This document shows positions 8,506 through 18,452 of a stretch of 64,000 bases of DNA, piece by piece. The notes beneath the pieces were generated by a model that ran no database searches, was not told the origin of the DNA, and saw only the letters and a list, made by a program, of their open reading frames with translations. Source of the stretch: Parapontixanthobacter aurantiacus (lineage in GTDB: Bacteria > Pseudomonadota > Alphaproteobacteria > Sphingomonadales > Sphingomonadaceae). The stretch lies in contig NZ_WTYW01000001.1 of assembly GCF_009827635.1 (NCBI RefSeq), positions 390,001-454,000 on the forward strand, read 5' to 3'. Positions within the stretch are counted from its first letter, which is position 1; the number at the start of each line of letters is the position of its first letter. The translations under genes and the position numbers were made by a program.

Positions 8506-8568
8506 CCTTCAACGAAGTTCGGCCTAAAACTTTACATTTCCGAGATACGACGCGAAACTTCGGTTCGA

Positions 8569-10260
8569 TCAATCGGCGTCCGTGTCCATCCTGACCTCGC
8601 GCTCGCGCGGGATAAATGCGGGTGCGGGTTCGTTGCCCGATGCCGCATCGAGGCGGGAGGCCGCCGCCAGCATGTGCTCGCGCAGCCGGCAATGCATCTT
8701 CCACCCGCTTCTTGGATCGGGACCGCGCGCCATGAAGCGCACGATCATCGCTTTCGCGCTTTGTCCGACGACCTGGCACGTTGCATCGTCCGGGTCGATC
8801 ACGTCCTCGTCGTTCTCGATGAACTCGCGGAACGGCTTGCGCAGCGCGTCGACATCGGCCCGATTGTCGAGTTCGAGTTCGACATGCATCATCAGGCTCG
8901 GGTCCTGCTTCGTCCAGTTCTCGAAACTCTCGCTGGTAAACGAGCTGACAGGCGCGATGATGCGCCGCTCGTCCCATGTGCGCAGCCGCAAATGGGTGAA
9001 GCCGATCTTCTCGACATAGGCCCAGCGGCCTTCGTAGAACACGGCATCGCCGATCCGCGCGGTCTGAGCAAAGGCGATCTGGACGCTGGCCATGATGTCG
9101 CCCAGCGCCTTGCGCGCCGCGAAGACGAGTACGAGACCGATGACGCCCGCGGAAGCGACGATGGACAAGCCGAGCGTGCTCGAGAGATTGCTGGCGATGA
9201 GCAGGAAGCCGATCCCGGCGAGCAGGATGAGCGCGATGACGATGCGGCGGATCGCGCTTAGCTTGGTGTAGAAATTGCGATCGGCGGCATTTTCTGGCGC
9301 TTCGAGTTTGCTGGTCCGGCGGGTCGTCGCGAAGTCGAACAGCGAATCGATGACCGACAGGGCGATGCCGATGACCGCCGCGATGAAGAGGAAGAGTTGC
9401 AGCGGGTCGAGGAGGTCGCGGACCGGACCCGAGAGGCGGAAGAAACTTTCCCGCACGAGCGCGAACGTCCCTGCGAAGGCGAGCAGTGCCGCAGGCAGGT
9501 GAATGGCCTCCAATACGCCGTAGATCTTCTCGTTGCCGCCCATCCGATCGCGCCATCGTTGAATGCCGAAATATGTCAGGGCGGCGGCGAGTGCGGCGAC
9601 CAGCAGGATGAGGGGCAGGGCGAGGACTTCCCACCACGCCATCGTCCAGAACGCCTGCGCGCGAAGCCAGGGCGGCAGCGACTTCTCGAACGAGGTCGGA
9701 CCGTATTCCTCGTACAGCGCGGGGACGTTGGCGACGGTCTGCCGACTGAAGACCCAGACCGGCTCGCCATCCGGGGCCTGGACGCGCCGCAACTGAACGG
9801 GAACGGAGCGATCGTTGCGCTCCAAGCGCCCCAATGTGATCGTTCGCCGCGCGACGCCGGCCATCGGATCCTTGCTGCTGGTTTCCGTATCGACCGCATC
9901 GGGTCTGTCGGGCAGGCTTTGCCAATCGATCGCGAGGGAACGATAGAGCAAATCGTAGAGCTTCGCGGCAACGACGCGCCGGGATACGTTCTCGCGGTCC
10001 TCGAGATTGGCGAAGTCGAGCCCGGCGGAGGCTGCTTCCCAGTCACCGCGCTAGCCCGCATCCATGAAGGTTTCCATAAGGCCGAGAGGGGTGTCGAGAT
10101 CGAGTAGCGTCTCGCCCGCAGAGCCGCCGTTTTGCAGCGTGTCGACTTGGAAGACGTAAGGCTCGGAACCCTGTGCGACCTGCCGTTCGGATTGCGCCTG
10201 GGCCCCGGCGGCGAACATGGCGAAAAGGATTGCGGCGAAAAGCTGGACGATCGTCTTCAT
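8569..10260 (-). pseudogene. MscS-family mechanosensitive channel, broken by an in-frame amber codon
   Basis: Reading from ATG 10260 gives a signal peptide (MKTIVQLFAAILFAMF..AGAQAQ) and a short periplasmic domain that stops at TAG, codon 70 (10053-10051). The same frame then continues without interruption for 494 more codons: RGDWEAASAGLDFANLEDR, several membrane helices, the MscS pore helix and beta domain (VIGLVLVFAARKALGDIMAS) and a C-terminal domain to 8569. The two halves clearly form one gene of about 564 codons. The downstream part could still be made from TTG 9951 or ATG 9862, giving a channel without the signal peptide. A sequencing error, a recent mutation, or amber readthrough are the options. 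Confidence 0.75.
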
Positions 10261-10318
10261 GGTTCCCCTTTGATGATCCCAATGTTCCGCCCGGTCAAAA
10301 AGGTCCGAAGATCATAAG

Positions 10319-10346
10319 AAAAGGCCCCGCCATAATTGGCGAGGCC
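10319..10346 (-). terminator. Intrinsic terminator after DJ-1/PfpI gene
   Basis: GGCCCCGCC (10323-10331) and GGCGAGGCC (10338-10346) form a nine-base stem with one mismatch around the loop ATAATT. On the minus strand it is followed by a T run (the AAAA at 10319-10322). It lies just downstream of the DJ-1-like gene and before the channel gene, so it insulates the two. Confidence 0.6.
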
Positions 10347-10377
10347 CGTTCGAAATCAACTATGTGTCAGACGTATA

Positions 10378-10926
10378 TCAGGCGGGTTCTCCGACCTTTT
10401 CTTCCTGCAACCGGCTGATCAGTTCCTTAGAGAATGCGGGAATGTCGTCCGGGTTACGGCTGGTAATGATGTTGCCATCAGTCGCTACTTCCTGATCCAC
10501 TACGTTCGCGCCTGCGTTCTTCAAATCGGTCCTGATCGAGTGGTACGAGGTCGCGGTCTTGCCTTCGACGATGCCTGCTTCGATGAGCAACCACGGCGCA
10601 TGGCAGATGGCCGCGATGGGCTTACCGGCCATGTTGAATTCCTTGACGATGGCCACGGCGCGCTCGTTCACCCTCAGCAGGTCCGGATTGATCTGGCCTC
10701 CCGGAAGAAGCAGTGCGTCGTAGCCTTCGCAATTCTCGATTTCGTCGACGGTCTTGTCGACCGAAACGCTTTCGCCCCAGTCGTCCTTGTCCCAACCCTT
10801 GATCGAACCCTTTTCGAGGCTGACGACGGTCGTTTCGATGCCGGCATCTTCGAGATTGGCCTTGGGCTTCATCAGTTCGGATTGTTCGAAACCGTTGGTG
10901 GCGAGGATCATCACCTTCTTTGTCAT
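10378..10926 (-). CDS. DJ-1/PfpI family protein
   Basis: A 182-residue type-1 glutamine-amidotransferase-like protein of the DJ-1/PfpI/YhbO group. It shows ATNGFEQSEL near the N terminus (the conserved acidic residue that tunes the catalytic Cys), LLPGGQINPD, and the nucleophile elbow AAICHAPWLL with Cys and its His. Members act as cytosolic stress proteins with glyoxalase, deglycase or weak protease activity; which one applies is not readable from sequence. It is a single-gene unit with its own terminator. Confidence 0.88.
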   Translation of the reverse strand: MTKKVMILATNGFEQSELMKPKANLEDAGIETTVVSLEKGSIKGWDKDDWGESVSVDKTVDEIENCEGYDALLLPGGQINPDLLRVNERAVAIVKEFNMAGKPIAAICHAPWLLIEAGIVEGKTATSYHSIRTDLKNAGANVVDQEVATDGNIITSRNPDDIPAFSKELISRLQEEKVGEPA

Positions 10927-11026
10927 GCGTTATTCCTTTCGATTGCGTGTCTGACCTCTCAACGGGCGTGGAAACCGCATCGTTCCGCGCTTTCCGGCGG
11001 GGCGTGGCGATGTTAGGGCGAGGCGC

Positions 11027-13324
11027 ATGAGCGATAAGGACAACGACACCCTGGAACCCGATCCCTTCGACGCGATCGTCGATGCCCCGTTCGATTCCGC
11101 CCTTTCCGAACGCTATCTCGTCTATGCGCTGAGTACGATTACCGCGCGTTCGCTCCCCGACCTGCGGGACGGACTGAAACCGGTCCACCGGCGGTTGCTC
11201 TGGACGATGCGGCAATTGCGCCTCGATCCGGCGAGCACGTTCAAAAAATCGGCTCGCGTCGTCGGCGAAGTCATCGGGAAGTACCACCCGCATGGCGACA
11301 CCGCCGCCTATGATGCGATGGTGCGGCTCGCGCAGGATTTCGCCCTGCGTTATCCGCTGGTCGAGGGGCAGGGCAATTTCGGCAACATCGATGGCGATAA
11401 CGCGGCGGCTTACCGCTATACCGAGGCGCGCCTGACCAAAACCGCTATGCAGTTGATGGAGGGGCTGGACGAAGGGTCGGTCGATTTCATCCCGACCTAT
11501 AACGGGGAAGAGCAGGAGCCCGAGCTCATGCCCGGCCTCTTTCCCAACCTGCTCGCCAACGGGGCGAGCGGCATTGCGGTCGGCATGGCGACGAGCATTC
11601 CCAGCCATAACGTCCACGAGATCATCGACGCCACGCTGGAACTGATCGACTACCCCCATGTCGAACACGCTCGGCTGATGGAAATCTTCAAGGGGCCGGA
11701 CCTGCCGACGGGCGGGCTCATCGTGGACAGTCCGCAGAGCATTGCGAAGGCATACGAGACGGGCAGGGGGGCATTCCGCGTCCGAGGCCGGTTCCATGCT
11801 GCCGAGGCGGAGAAGGAAGCCGATCGCGAAGCCGGGATTGAGCGCCTCGGCGGCGGCCAGTGGCAACTGGTCATCTCTGAAATTCCTTATCAGGTCACCA
11901 AGGGCAAGCTGATCGAGCAGATCGCGCAGGCCATTTCCGACAAGAAGCTGCCGATCCTCGACGACGTCCGGGACGAGAGCGACGAACAGATCCGCATCGT
12001 CCTTGTCCCGCGCAGCCGCAATGTCGATCCCGACCTGCTGAAGGAATCGCTCTACAAGCTGACCGACCTAGAAACGCGCTTCGGCCTCAATCTCAACGTG
12101 CTCGACGCCACGCGCACGCCGATGGTCATGGGCCTCAAAGAACTGCTGGAGAACTGGACGGCGAGCCAGATCGACATCCTTCAGCGACGCGCCCGCCACC
12201 GCCTCGACAAGATTGCCGCCCGCCTCGAACTGGTCGAAGGCTATATCATCGCCTTCCTCAATCTCGACCGCGTAATCGAGATCATCCGGACCGAGGACGA
12301 ACCCAAGCCGGTGATGATGAAGGAGTTCTCGCTCACCGACCGGCAGGCAGAAGCCATCCTCAATATGCGGCTGCGTTCCCTGCGCAAGCTGGAGGAGATG
12401 CAACTGCGCCAGGAAAAGGACGATCTGCTGAAAGAGCAGGAAGGGCTTGAGAAACTACTCGCCTCGCCTGCGCGCCAGCGGACCAAGCTGAAACGCGACC
12501 TGACTGCGCTGCGCAAGGACTATGCGGAGGATACGCCGCTCGGCAAGCGCCGCACCACGATCGAGGAAGCCGCACCGGCGGTCGAATTCTCCATGGATGC
12601 CATGATCGAGAAGGAGCCGGTGACGGTCATCATCTCGCAGAAGGGATGGATCAAGGCGGCGAAGGGGCACGTCGATCTGGCAATTGACTTCAAATACAAG
12701 GAAGGCGACGGTCCGGCCTTCGCGCTGCACGCGCAAACTACCGACAAGCTGCTGCTGGCGCTGGACAACGGGCGGTTCTTCACCTTGGGTTGCGACAAGT
12801 TGCCGGGCGCTCGCGGGTTTGGCGAGCCGATCCGCACGATGCTGGATATGGACGCGGCCGCGACCATCATCGCCGCACTCATCTATCGCCCGAAATCGCG
12901 CCTTTTGCTGGCCGCGGATACCGGGAAAGGTTTTGCCGCCATCGCCGACGATCTGCTGGCAGAGACACGCAAGGGGCGGCAGGTTGTCAATCTGAAGGGC
13001 AGCGCGAAGCTCGTCGTCGCGCGCCTCATCGATCCGGCGCATGACCACGCCGCCATCGTCGGCGACAATCGCAAGCTCGTGGTGTTCAATCTCGACGAAC
13101 TTCCCGAACTGGCGCGCGGGCAGGGGGTGAAGCTGCAAAGCTATCGCGACGGGGGGCTGTCCGATGCGACGACCTTCAGACTCGAGGAAGGTCTCAGCTG
13201 GCAGATGGGCGGCAAGGGTGACCGTACGCGGACGGAGGGTGAAATGTGGCAATGGAAGGTCGCGAGAGGCGGCGCGGGTCGCCTGCCCCCGCAGGGTTTC
13301 CCGCGCGACAACAAGTTCGACTGA
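11027..13324 (+). CDS. parC: DNA topoisomerase IV subunit A
   Basis: A 765-residue type IIA topoisomerase A subunit that, with ParE, unlinks daughter chromosomes. The DNA-cleaving Tyr is residue 131 in [10 protein letters not shown]; the GyrA/ParC DNA-gate motif [13 protein letters not shown] lies at 87-99. The C-terminal part contains degenerate beta-pinwheel blades and lacks a clear GyrA box (QRRGGKG), which favours ParC over GyrA. The ATG at 11027 follows a weak GAGG element. It is transcribed alone, divergent from the DJ-1-like gene; parE is not in the window. Confidence 0.93.
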   Translation: MSDKDNDTLEPDPFDAIVDAPFDSALSERYLVYALSTITARSLPDLRDGLKPVHRRLLWTMRQLRLDPASTFKKSARVVGEVIGKYHPHGDTAAYDAMVRLAQDFALRYPLVEGQGNFGNIDGDNAAAYRYTEARLTKTAMQLMEGLDEGSVDFIPTYNGEEQEPELMPGLFPNLLANGASGIAVGMATSIPSHNVHEIIDATLELIDYPHVEHARLMEIFKGPDLPTGGLIVDSPQSIAKAYETGRGAFRVRGRFHAAEAEKEADREAGIERLGGGQWQLVISEIPYQVTKGKLIEQIAQAISDKKLPILDDVRDESDEQIRIVLVPRSRNVDPDLLKESLYKLTDLETRFGLNLNVLDATRTPMVMGLKELLENWTASQIDILQRRARHRLDKIAARLELVEGYIIAFLNLDRVIEIIRTEDEPKPVMMKEFSLTDRQAEAILNMRLRSLRKLEEMQLRQEKDDLLKEQEGLEKLLASPARQRTKLKRDLTALRKDYAEDTPLGKRRTTIEEAAPAVEFSMDAMIEKEPVTVIISQKGWIKAAKGHVDLAIDFKYKEGDGPAFALHAQTTDKLLLALDNGRFFTLGCDKLPGARGFGEPIRTMLDMDAAATIIAALIYRPKSRLLLAADTGKGFAAIADDLLAETRKGRQVVNLKGSAKLVVARLIDPAHDHAAIVGDNRKLVVFNLDELPELARGQGVKLQSYRDGGLSDATTFRLEEGLSWQMGGKGDRTRTEGEMWQWKVARGGAGRLPPQGFPRDNKFD

Positions 13325-13354
13325 ACCGCCGGCTTCGAAGCCAGTTATTGCACG

Positions 13355-13391
13355 AAAAAGGGCCGGAAAGCGCATCGACGCTTCCGGCCCT
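13355..13391 (-). terminator. Terminator between parC and secreted-protein gene
   Basis: AGGGCCGGAAAGCG (13359-13372) pairs with CGCTTCCGGCCCT (13379-13391), with one bulged A and the loop CATCGA. The run AAAAA at 13355-13359 becomes the T tract for minus-strand transcripts, so it ends the secreted-protein gene; it may also slow parC transcription from the other side. Confidence 0.7.
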
Positions 13392-13429
13392 GTCCCGTCC
13401 GGCATTGAAGCCGGTCATTTCTCGTCGGG

Positions 13430-13990
13430 TTATTCGGCCGACGTCATTTCCGCAGTAGCACCCGCGGTCGCGCCGTTCGTTGCAGCCAGCGCCTCTTCGA
13501 TCTGTCCCATCGTCAGGCGCGCCGTAACGCCGGTATCGGCAGCGTCGAAATATTCGCGCAGCAGCGTGACCTTGTCGTCGCTCGCTTCGTCGCGCAGGAC
13601 GACGATCTGGTCGCCTTCGACCGTGTCGATCGTGCCGAGGTGCTGGTTGTCGGCGGTCATCACCATCGCACCGGGAACGAGCGCAGCATCGCGCGCTTCG
13701 ATCATGCCGGCAATCTGCTGGTCGATCATCGTATTGAGCTGTTCGCGCGTCACGCCGATGGCCGGGCCGTTTGCGTCTTCGCCGATCTGGCTGACAGCCA
13801 GCGGAACCTTGTGCTTGCCGGTGTCGAGAATGACCTGACCGTTGGCGACCTGCTCGATCGTGCCGACAGGATTGCCTTGCGGGCCATTGACGACGGCGCC
13901 GACGACGACCGGGGATGCGTCCGCTTCTTGGGCCAGTGCGGGGGTTGCCGTAAGTGCGATAGCTGCGACAGCCAGTTTCGCGAAATTCAT
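13430..13990 (-). CDS. Secreted protein, unknown function
   Basis: A 186-residue exported protein. The ATG at 13990 gives a clean signal peptide (MNFAKLAVAAIALTATPALA, cut before QEAD); an ATG at 14167 would bury this signal and is rejected. The mature part has a repeated beta-rich pattern, with NPVGTIEQVANGQVILDTG echoed later by HLGTIDTVEGDQIVVL, reminiscent of a doubled PRC-barrel-like unit. An Ala/Thr-rich tail follows. Function is unknown; I infer a periplasmic location. Confidence 0.65.
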   Translation of the reverse strand: MNFAKLAVAAIALTATPALAQEADASPVVVGAVVNGPQGNPVGTIEQVANGQVILDTGKHKVPLAVSQIGEDANGPAIGVTREQLNTMIDQQIAGMIEARDAALVPGAMVMTADNQHLGTIDTVEGDQIVVLRDEASDDKVTLLREYFDAADTGVTARLTMGQIEEALAATNGATAGATAEMTSAE

Positions 13991-14245
13991 GTAATTCTCC
14001 AAAAAATTCGTGTCAGACAGGCATAGAACGGCCCGCAGCGATCGGGGAAATCGCGTTGGACTGCCGAGCCGGATAAAGATGTCCGCCACTGCTTTCCGCA
14101 TAATGCGAAGGGCGTCTCGTGGCGCGCCCCCGACCTCGAAGAGCCGGAAACAATGACGTTTTTTCAAAGATTGCCGTTCTTGGCAACCATGCTTGTTCTA
14201 TCGAATCGTTGATTAAGCGCGGCTGAAGGGCTGTGTGCCGCTTCG

Positions 14246-15445
14246 TCAGTCGTCTTTTGCCAGATGCCGGTCGAGCATGGCGATGACGTCCCCCTTCTCG
14301 GGGAAGCCCGCGGCGATCCATTCTTCCTTCAGCGTCTGCATCAGGCGCGCGACCCCGGGACCGGGCGCAACCCCGCGGGCGATGATCTCGCCACCTTTGA
14401 GCGGAAAGAGCGGCACGTCCCAATCGACAAGCGGAGCCAGAGAGGCTCCTTCCAGCAGCAAACGATCCGTGGCTTCCTCGACGCCTTCCTCGAAAGCCAG
14501 TCCACGCGCACGGGCGGCATCATCGGGTCGGCGAGCAGCCGCTGTGGAAAGGCGGGCGCGCTGGGCCTTCGAAAGGCGCAGGCGAGCCGCGACACTTTCT
14601 GCCACGGAAGGGATCGGCGGCAGCAGCGCGGCGAGGCGGCGGATATCGGAAGGGGCGACATCGTTCGCGCGCTCTGTCTTGACGAGCCGCTCGAGCACGC
14701 CGAATTCGCGCTTCCCTGCTTCGGGCAGGATGATGGAAAGGACACCGAGTTCACGCATTTTGCAGACTGTCGCAAACGGATCCGGCAGGGCGAGGATCGC
14801 GAGGAGTTCCATCGCGATGCGCTCGCGCGACAAGCCTTTCAGGGTCGGCGCCATCTCGGCGATGGCGGCTTCGGTTTCCTCGTCCGCGGTCTCCCATCCG
14901 CCATAGCGCGCGCGAAAACGGAAATAGCGCAGGATACGCAGATGATCCTCGGCAATGCGCTGGCGGGCGTCGCCGATAAAGCGCACTCGTTCGGCGGCGA
15001 GGTCTTCCAATCCACCGAAATAGTCGGAAATCGCGAGGGTATGCGGATGCGCGTAAAGGGCATTGATCGTGAAATCGCGGCGCGCGGCATCTTCGCGCCA
15101 GTCGCTCGCAAAGGCGACGGTTGCGCGCCGACCGTCAGTGGCGACATCCCGGCGGAGGGTGGTGATTTCGACGGGAAGACCCGGAAAGATTGCCGTTACC
15201 GTGCCGTGCTCGATCCCGGTCGGAACGGTCCGGATGCCCGCTTCCCTGCATTTCCCGATTACCGTGTCGGGCAGCAACGGGGTCGCGGCATCCACGTCCT
15301 TCACAACGATCCCGCTGAGCGTGTCGCGCACCGCGCCGCCGACCCAGCGGATATTGTCCGGGCCAAGCGTCTCGGCCAGCGAAAGCAGGTATTCGTTTCG
15401 CGTCCAGTCTGCGGCTGGAAGGACGGTAGGGAACGTCTCAGCCAT
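14246..15445 (-). CDS. cca: CCA tRNA nucleotidyltransferase / poly(A) polymerase family
   Basis: A 399-residue class II nucleotidyltransferase. Head-domain motifs are all visible: IRWVGGAVRDTL, the metal-binding DVDAAT, the RRDFTINAL basic motif, and the ERVRFIGDARQRIAEDHLRI RNA-binding element. It adds or repairs the 3' CCA of tRNA, though poly(A) polymerases share the same motifs. Its start overlaps the end of the upstream Nudix gene by eight bases, and the three-gene group DUF1285-nudix-cca is a recurrent alphaproteobacterial arrangement. Confidence 0.88.
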   Translation of the reverse strand: MAETFPTVLPAADWTRNEYLLSLAETLGPDNIRWVGGAVRDTLSGIVVKDVDAATPLLPDTVIGKCREAGIRTVPTGIEHGTVTAIFPGLPVEITTLRRDVATDGRRATVAFASDWREDAARRDFTINALYAHPHTLAISDYFGGLEDLAAERVRFIGDARQRIAEDHLRILRYFRFRARYGGWETADEETEAAIAEMAPTLKGLSRERIAMELLAILALPDPFATVCKMRELGVLSIILPEAGKREFGVLERLVKTERANDVAPSDIRRLAALLPPIPSVAESVAARLRLSKAQRARLSTAAARRPDDAARARGLAFEEGVEEATDRLLLEGASLAPLVDWDVPLFPLKGGEIIARGVAPGPGVARLMQTLKEEWIAAGFPEKGDVIAMLDRHLAKDD

Positions 15446-16043
15446 CCTGTGCCTCGACCCAAGCGAGCCTGCGCGACAGATTAACGATGATGGCCGCCGT
15501 CACCCCCCAGATGCGAAAGCCCTCGTAATTCATTTCGAGATAGCGGCGTGTCGCTCCCCGCCAATACACTTCGTTCGCGGACCAGTTTTCGGGTTTCATC
15601 AACAGATCGAGCGGCGCCTCGAACCAGCTGTCCACTTCCCGCGGGTCGGGGCGGATGGCGATGTCCGGCGGCACGGTGGCGAGAACGGGAGTGATGTCGA
15701 AGCCGGTCCCGGTCTGATAGCGGTCGGTTGCGCCGATGACCCGTGCCGCATCGGCGGTGATGGCGAGTTCCTCCTGTGCTTCGCGCAAGGCGGCGGCGAT
15801 GGCGTCCTCTCCCGTTTCCAGCTTGCCGCCGGGAAAGGCGACCTGGCCGGGATGATCGCGCATGGTCGTCGGTCGCCGGGTGAGGATGACGCCCGGTCGT
15901 TCGCGCTCGGTCACCGCGATGAGCACGGCGGCATCTGCCTGCCGTCCGGCCGTGGCGAAGCGCGCATCGCTGAGCAGGTCGGGGGTGCCGCGTCGATGGC
16001 CCTCGTCGAAGAGCTGCTTCAGCCGGCCGAACAACTCGCTCAT
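15438..16043 (-). CDS. Nudix hydrolase, probable CoA pyrophosphatase
   Basis: A 201-residue Nudix enzyme. The Nudix box reads GGKLETGEDAIAAALREAQ followed by EEL, with an upstream LTRRPTTMRDHPGQVAFPGG segment like the CoA-pyrophosphatase signature (NudL/YeaB group), so hydrolysis of CoA or a related dinucleotide is likely. The ATG at 16043 overlaps the stop of the DUF1285 gene, and the stop overlaps the start of cca, showing an operon. An ATG 18 codons upstream is possible but would lie wholly inside the preceding gene. Confidence 0.85.
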   Translation of the reverse strand: MSELFGRLKQLFDEGHRRGTPDLLSDARFATAGRQADAAVLIAVTERERPGVILTRRPTTMRDHPGQVAFPGGKLETGEDAIAAALREAQEELAITADAARVIGATDRYQTGTGFDITPVLATVPPDIAIRPDPREVDSWFEAPLDLLMKPENWSANEVYWRGATRRYLEMNYEGFRIWGVTAAIIVNLSRRLAWVEAQDG

Positions 16044-16597
16044 CAGGCGGCGGGCGGAAGCAGCGAAAAGGTTTCCCCTCCGCTCGTCATCCGCCACTCC
16101 TCGCCTTCTGCCAAAGCGAGTTCGGCAAGCTGCGCGTAAGTGCTGCGGTTGAGCCGAGCGAGGAGGCCCCGCCGCGCATGGACGTAGAGGTCGGGCCGTT
16201 CGCGCGAACCCTTGGCAATCAGCGGATGATCGGCGCCCACGACCAGCACCTCGTCGGTATTGAGGCGGACCGCAATGCCGTCCTCCCGGCGTTGTGCATC
16301 GACGGCAATGAGCGGCGCGTCCTCCACCTCGATCGAAAGCTTTTGATACGGCATGACGAGCCAGTGCGCGCCGTCCTTATCCCGCATCAGAAGCGAGGCG
16401 AAGGCGCGCACCATGGCGGGCCGCGTTACCTTGCTCCCCTCGTGATACCAGCTTCCGTCCGCCGCGATCCGCATGTGGCTGTCGCCGGTCTCGTCGGGCG
16501 ACCATTGCTCGACCGGCGGAAGCTTGCGCAGCCGGACCTGCTCGGCAATCTCGGCGAGCGACATTTCGGCCAGTTCGGGGGGCGGGGTGTAGGGCAT
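16043..16597 (-). CDS. DUF1285 domain protein
   Basis: A 184-residue DUF1285 protein starting MPYTPPPELAEMSLAEIAEQ. It shows the family pattern of a Trp/His-rich middle (GSWYHEGSKVTRPAMVRAF) and a beta-rich C-terminal half. Structures of the family exist but its role is not established. It is the first gene of the DUF1285-nudix-cca operon and overlaps the next gene by one start/stop. The longer open frame upstream to 17065 runs antisense to the acetyltransferase gene region and is not used. Confidence 0.75.
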   Translation of the reverse strand: MPYTPPPELAEMSLAEIAEQVRLRKLPPVEQWSPDETGDSHMRIAADGSWYHEGSKVTRPAMVRAFASLLMRDKDGAHWLVMPYQKLSIEVEDAPLIAVDAQRREDGIAVRLNTDEVLVVGADHPLIAKGSRERPDLYVHARRGLLARLNRSTYAQLAELALAEGEEWRMTSGGETFSLLPPAA

Positions 16598-16674
16598 GGC
16601 TGTCGAGGACAGAGCGTTGCCAGAACCGACCGCGCCAGACAAGCGTTCGGAAACGCTTGCACGCGAAGATGGCG

Positions 16675-17199
16675 TCAGTGACCGGCGCGACCGGTCCAGG
16701 GACCGAGCATCCCCTCTTCGGGCAGGATTGCCGGATTGTCGCAGCGCACTAGCAGGCGCTCCTGCTCGTAGGGGCCGGGACAATGCCAGCCACGCGCCGG
16801 CCCTGCGGTAAAGTCCCAGCGCCCGTAGTAGTCGGCATCGCCGATCAGGACTTGCGGCAGACGCGGCATCCCGTTCGCGCCGATCCCGGCAAGGCAGGCC
16901 GCCATCAATGCCTGACCGAAACCTTCGCCCTGTCGCTCGGGCAGGACGGCGACGGGGCCGATCATGATGAGCGGATGCGGCTTGCCCTGCCGGTCGCCCA
17001 ACGCAACCGGCCATGCCTGGATCGTCGCGACAAGATAGTCGTCCTCGTCGAGCGCCGCGAAGCACAACGCGTCGAGCGGCTGCATTCCCGTTCGGATGCG
17101 ATAGGCGGTGCGCGCATGGCGATCCGGCCCGAAAACCCGGTCGAGCAAGGCCTCGACAAGTTCGGCATCGATAGAGGAAAGGGGGATTAGGGCAGCCAT
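16675..17199 (-). CDS. GNAT family N-acetyltransferase
   Basis: A 174-residue acetyltransferase of the YhbS-like GNAT type. The acetyl-CoA loop is visible as VLPERQGEGFGQALMAA (Q/RxxGxG/A), preceded by the beta-4 strand PLIMIGPVAV and followed by the late motif GDADYYGRWDF. The acceptor substrate is unknown. It lies 77 bases upstream of the DUF1285 gene on the same strand and may be part of that transcript. Confidence 0.85.
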   Translation of the reverse strand: MAALIPLSSIDAELVEALLDRVFGPDRHARTAYRIRTGMQPLDALCFAALDEDDYLVATIQAWPVALGDRQGKPHPLIMIGPVAVLPERQGEGFGQALMAACLAGIGANGMPRLPQVLIGDADYYGRWDFTAGPARGWHCPGPYEQERLLVRCDNPAILPEEGMLGPWTGRAGH

Positions 17200-17273
17200 G
17201 AGGCGCCGCCGATAGGGGCGGCGATGGGCAATGTCACCCGAATTGAACTTCGCCCGCGCCTATCTTTGCTTGC

Positions 17274-18452
17274 CTAGTTGCGCTCGGGCGTGAGGCGCAG
17301 CAGACGACCGCCCTCCTCATCCTCCAGCGCCCATAGTGCGCCATCTGGCCCTTCGATCACCGACCGGATGCGAGCGCCCATGTCATAGCGCGCTGCCTCG
17401 CGCGGCGTGTCGCCGTCCATGTCCACGCGGATGAGGTTCTGCGGTTTCAGCCCCGATATGATCGCATCGCCTTCCCATGCCTCGAACATCTGGCCTTCGA
17501 GAAATACGAAGTTGCCGGGCGCGATCACCGGGGTCCAGCTGATCGCGGGTTTGGCGAAGCCGTCGTCCGCGCTGTGATCGGGAATGTTGGACCCGTCGTA
17601 ATTGACGCCGTTCGAGCGAACCGGCCAGCCGTAATTCTCGCCCTTTCGAACGAGGTTCAGTTCGTCGCCGCCCTGCGGCCCGTGCTCCAGTTCCCAAAGG
17701 CGACCTTCCTCGTCGAAATCCATGCCGAGGATATTGCGATGGCCCCATGACCACAGCTCGCTCGTCACGCCGCCCGCATCCGCCATCGGATTGCCTGCGG
17801 CGGGCGTGCCGTCGAGATTGAGGCGCACGATGCTGCCGAGATTGTTGGAGGTATCCTGCGCCGGTTCCTTCTTCTGACGCTCTCCCGATGCGACGAACAT
17901 GTACTGCTCGTCGGGCGAGAAGACGATCCGGTGCGAATAATGGCCGCGGCCCGTTACCTTGGGCGCCTGCCGCCAGATCACGTCTAGCCCTTCGATGCGG
18001 CAGCTCTGCATTCCCTCGCAAGTCAACTGGCCGCGACCCACGACCGCGCCGCGGGTATCGCCGCTGCCCGCTTCGGCCCAGCTGAGATAGATGGTCCGAC
18101 CATCGACTTCACCCGAGGCTTCGCTCGGCAGGAAAGCGACATCGCCGAGGCCGCCCTGACCGCCGTAATCGACTTGCGGCAATCCGCTGACGGCAATGCG
18201 CGTCTTGCTCTGCGTATCGACGATCGCGGCGGTTCCCGGCTTCTCCGTCACGAAGAGCATTTGTGTGCCAGGGATGAAAGCGCTGGCCCAAGGTTCGTTG
18301 AAGGCGCCGAATTCCTCGATCGCGAAGCCGGAGAATTCTCCGGTTGTCTCGTCCGTCATCGACGCGCTATCCACGGGTGGTTCCGCGTTGCAGCTTGCCA
18401 AGGCAATGGAAGAGGCGGCAACGGTAAGGGCGAGATGGACGAAACGGGACAT
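17274..18452 (-). CDS. PQQ-dependent sugar dehydrogenase-like lipoprotein
   Basis: A 392-residue six-bladed beta-propeller of the soluble aldose/glucose-sorbosone dehydrogenase family. A lipoprotein signal ends IALASC, so it should sit in the periplasm on a membrane. Family hallmarks are GGQGGLGDVAF, the catalytic-region GHYSHRIVFSPD, SWGHRNILGMDFDEEGRLWE and GENYGWPV. It would oxidise aldose sugars if PQQ is available. The start codon overlaps the rnhB start on the other strand in a single CATG. Confidence 0.87.
   Translation of the reverse strand: MSRFVHLALTVAASSIALASCNAEPPVDSASMTDETTGEFSGFAIEEFGAFNEPWASAFIPGTQMLFVTEKPGTAAIVDTQSKTRIAVSGLPQVDYGGQGGLGDVAFLPSEASGEVDGRTIYLSWAEAGSGDTRGAVVGRGQLTCEGMQSCRIEGLDVIWRQAPKVTGRGHYSHRIVFSPDEQYMFVASGERQKKEPAQDTSNNLGSIVRLNLDGTPAAGNPMADAGGVTSELWSWGHRNILGMDFDEEGRLWELEHGPQGGDELNLVRKGENYGWPVRSNGVNYDGSNIPDHSADDGFAKPAISWTPVIAPGNFVFLEGQMFEAWEGDAIISGLKPQNLIRVDMDGDTPREAARYDMGARIRSVIEGPDGALWALEDEEGGRLLRLTPERN

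Noticed and set aside
11293-11310. Thr at the quinolone-resistance position of ParC ([11 protein letters not shown])
   Set aside because: Thr is a mild replacement for the usual Ser and may be the normal residue of this lineage; no basis to call resistance.
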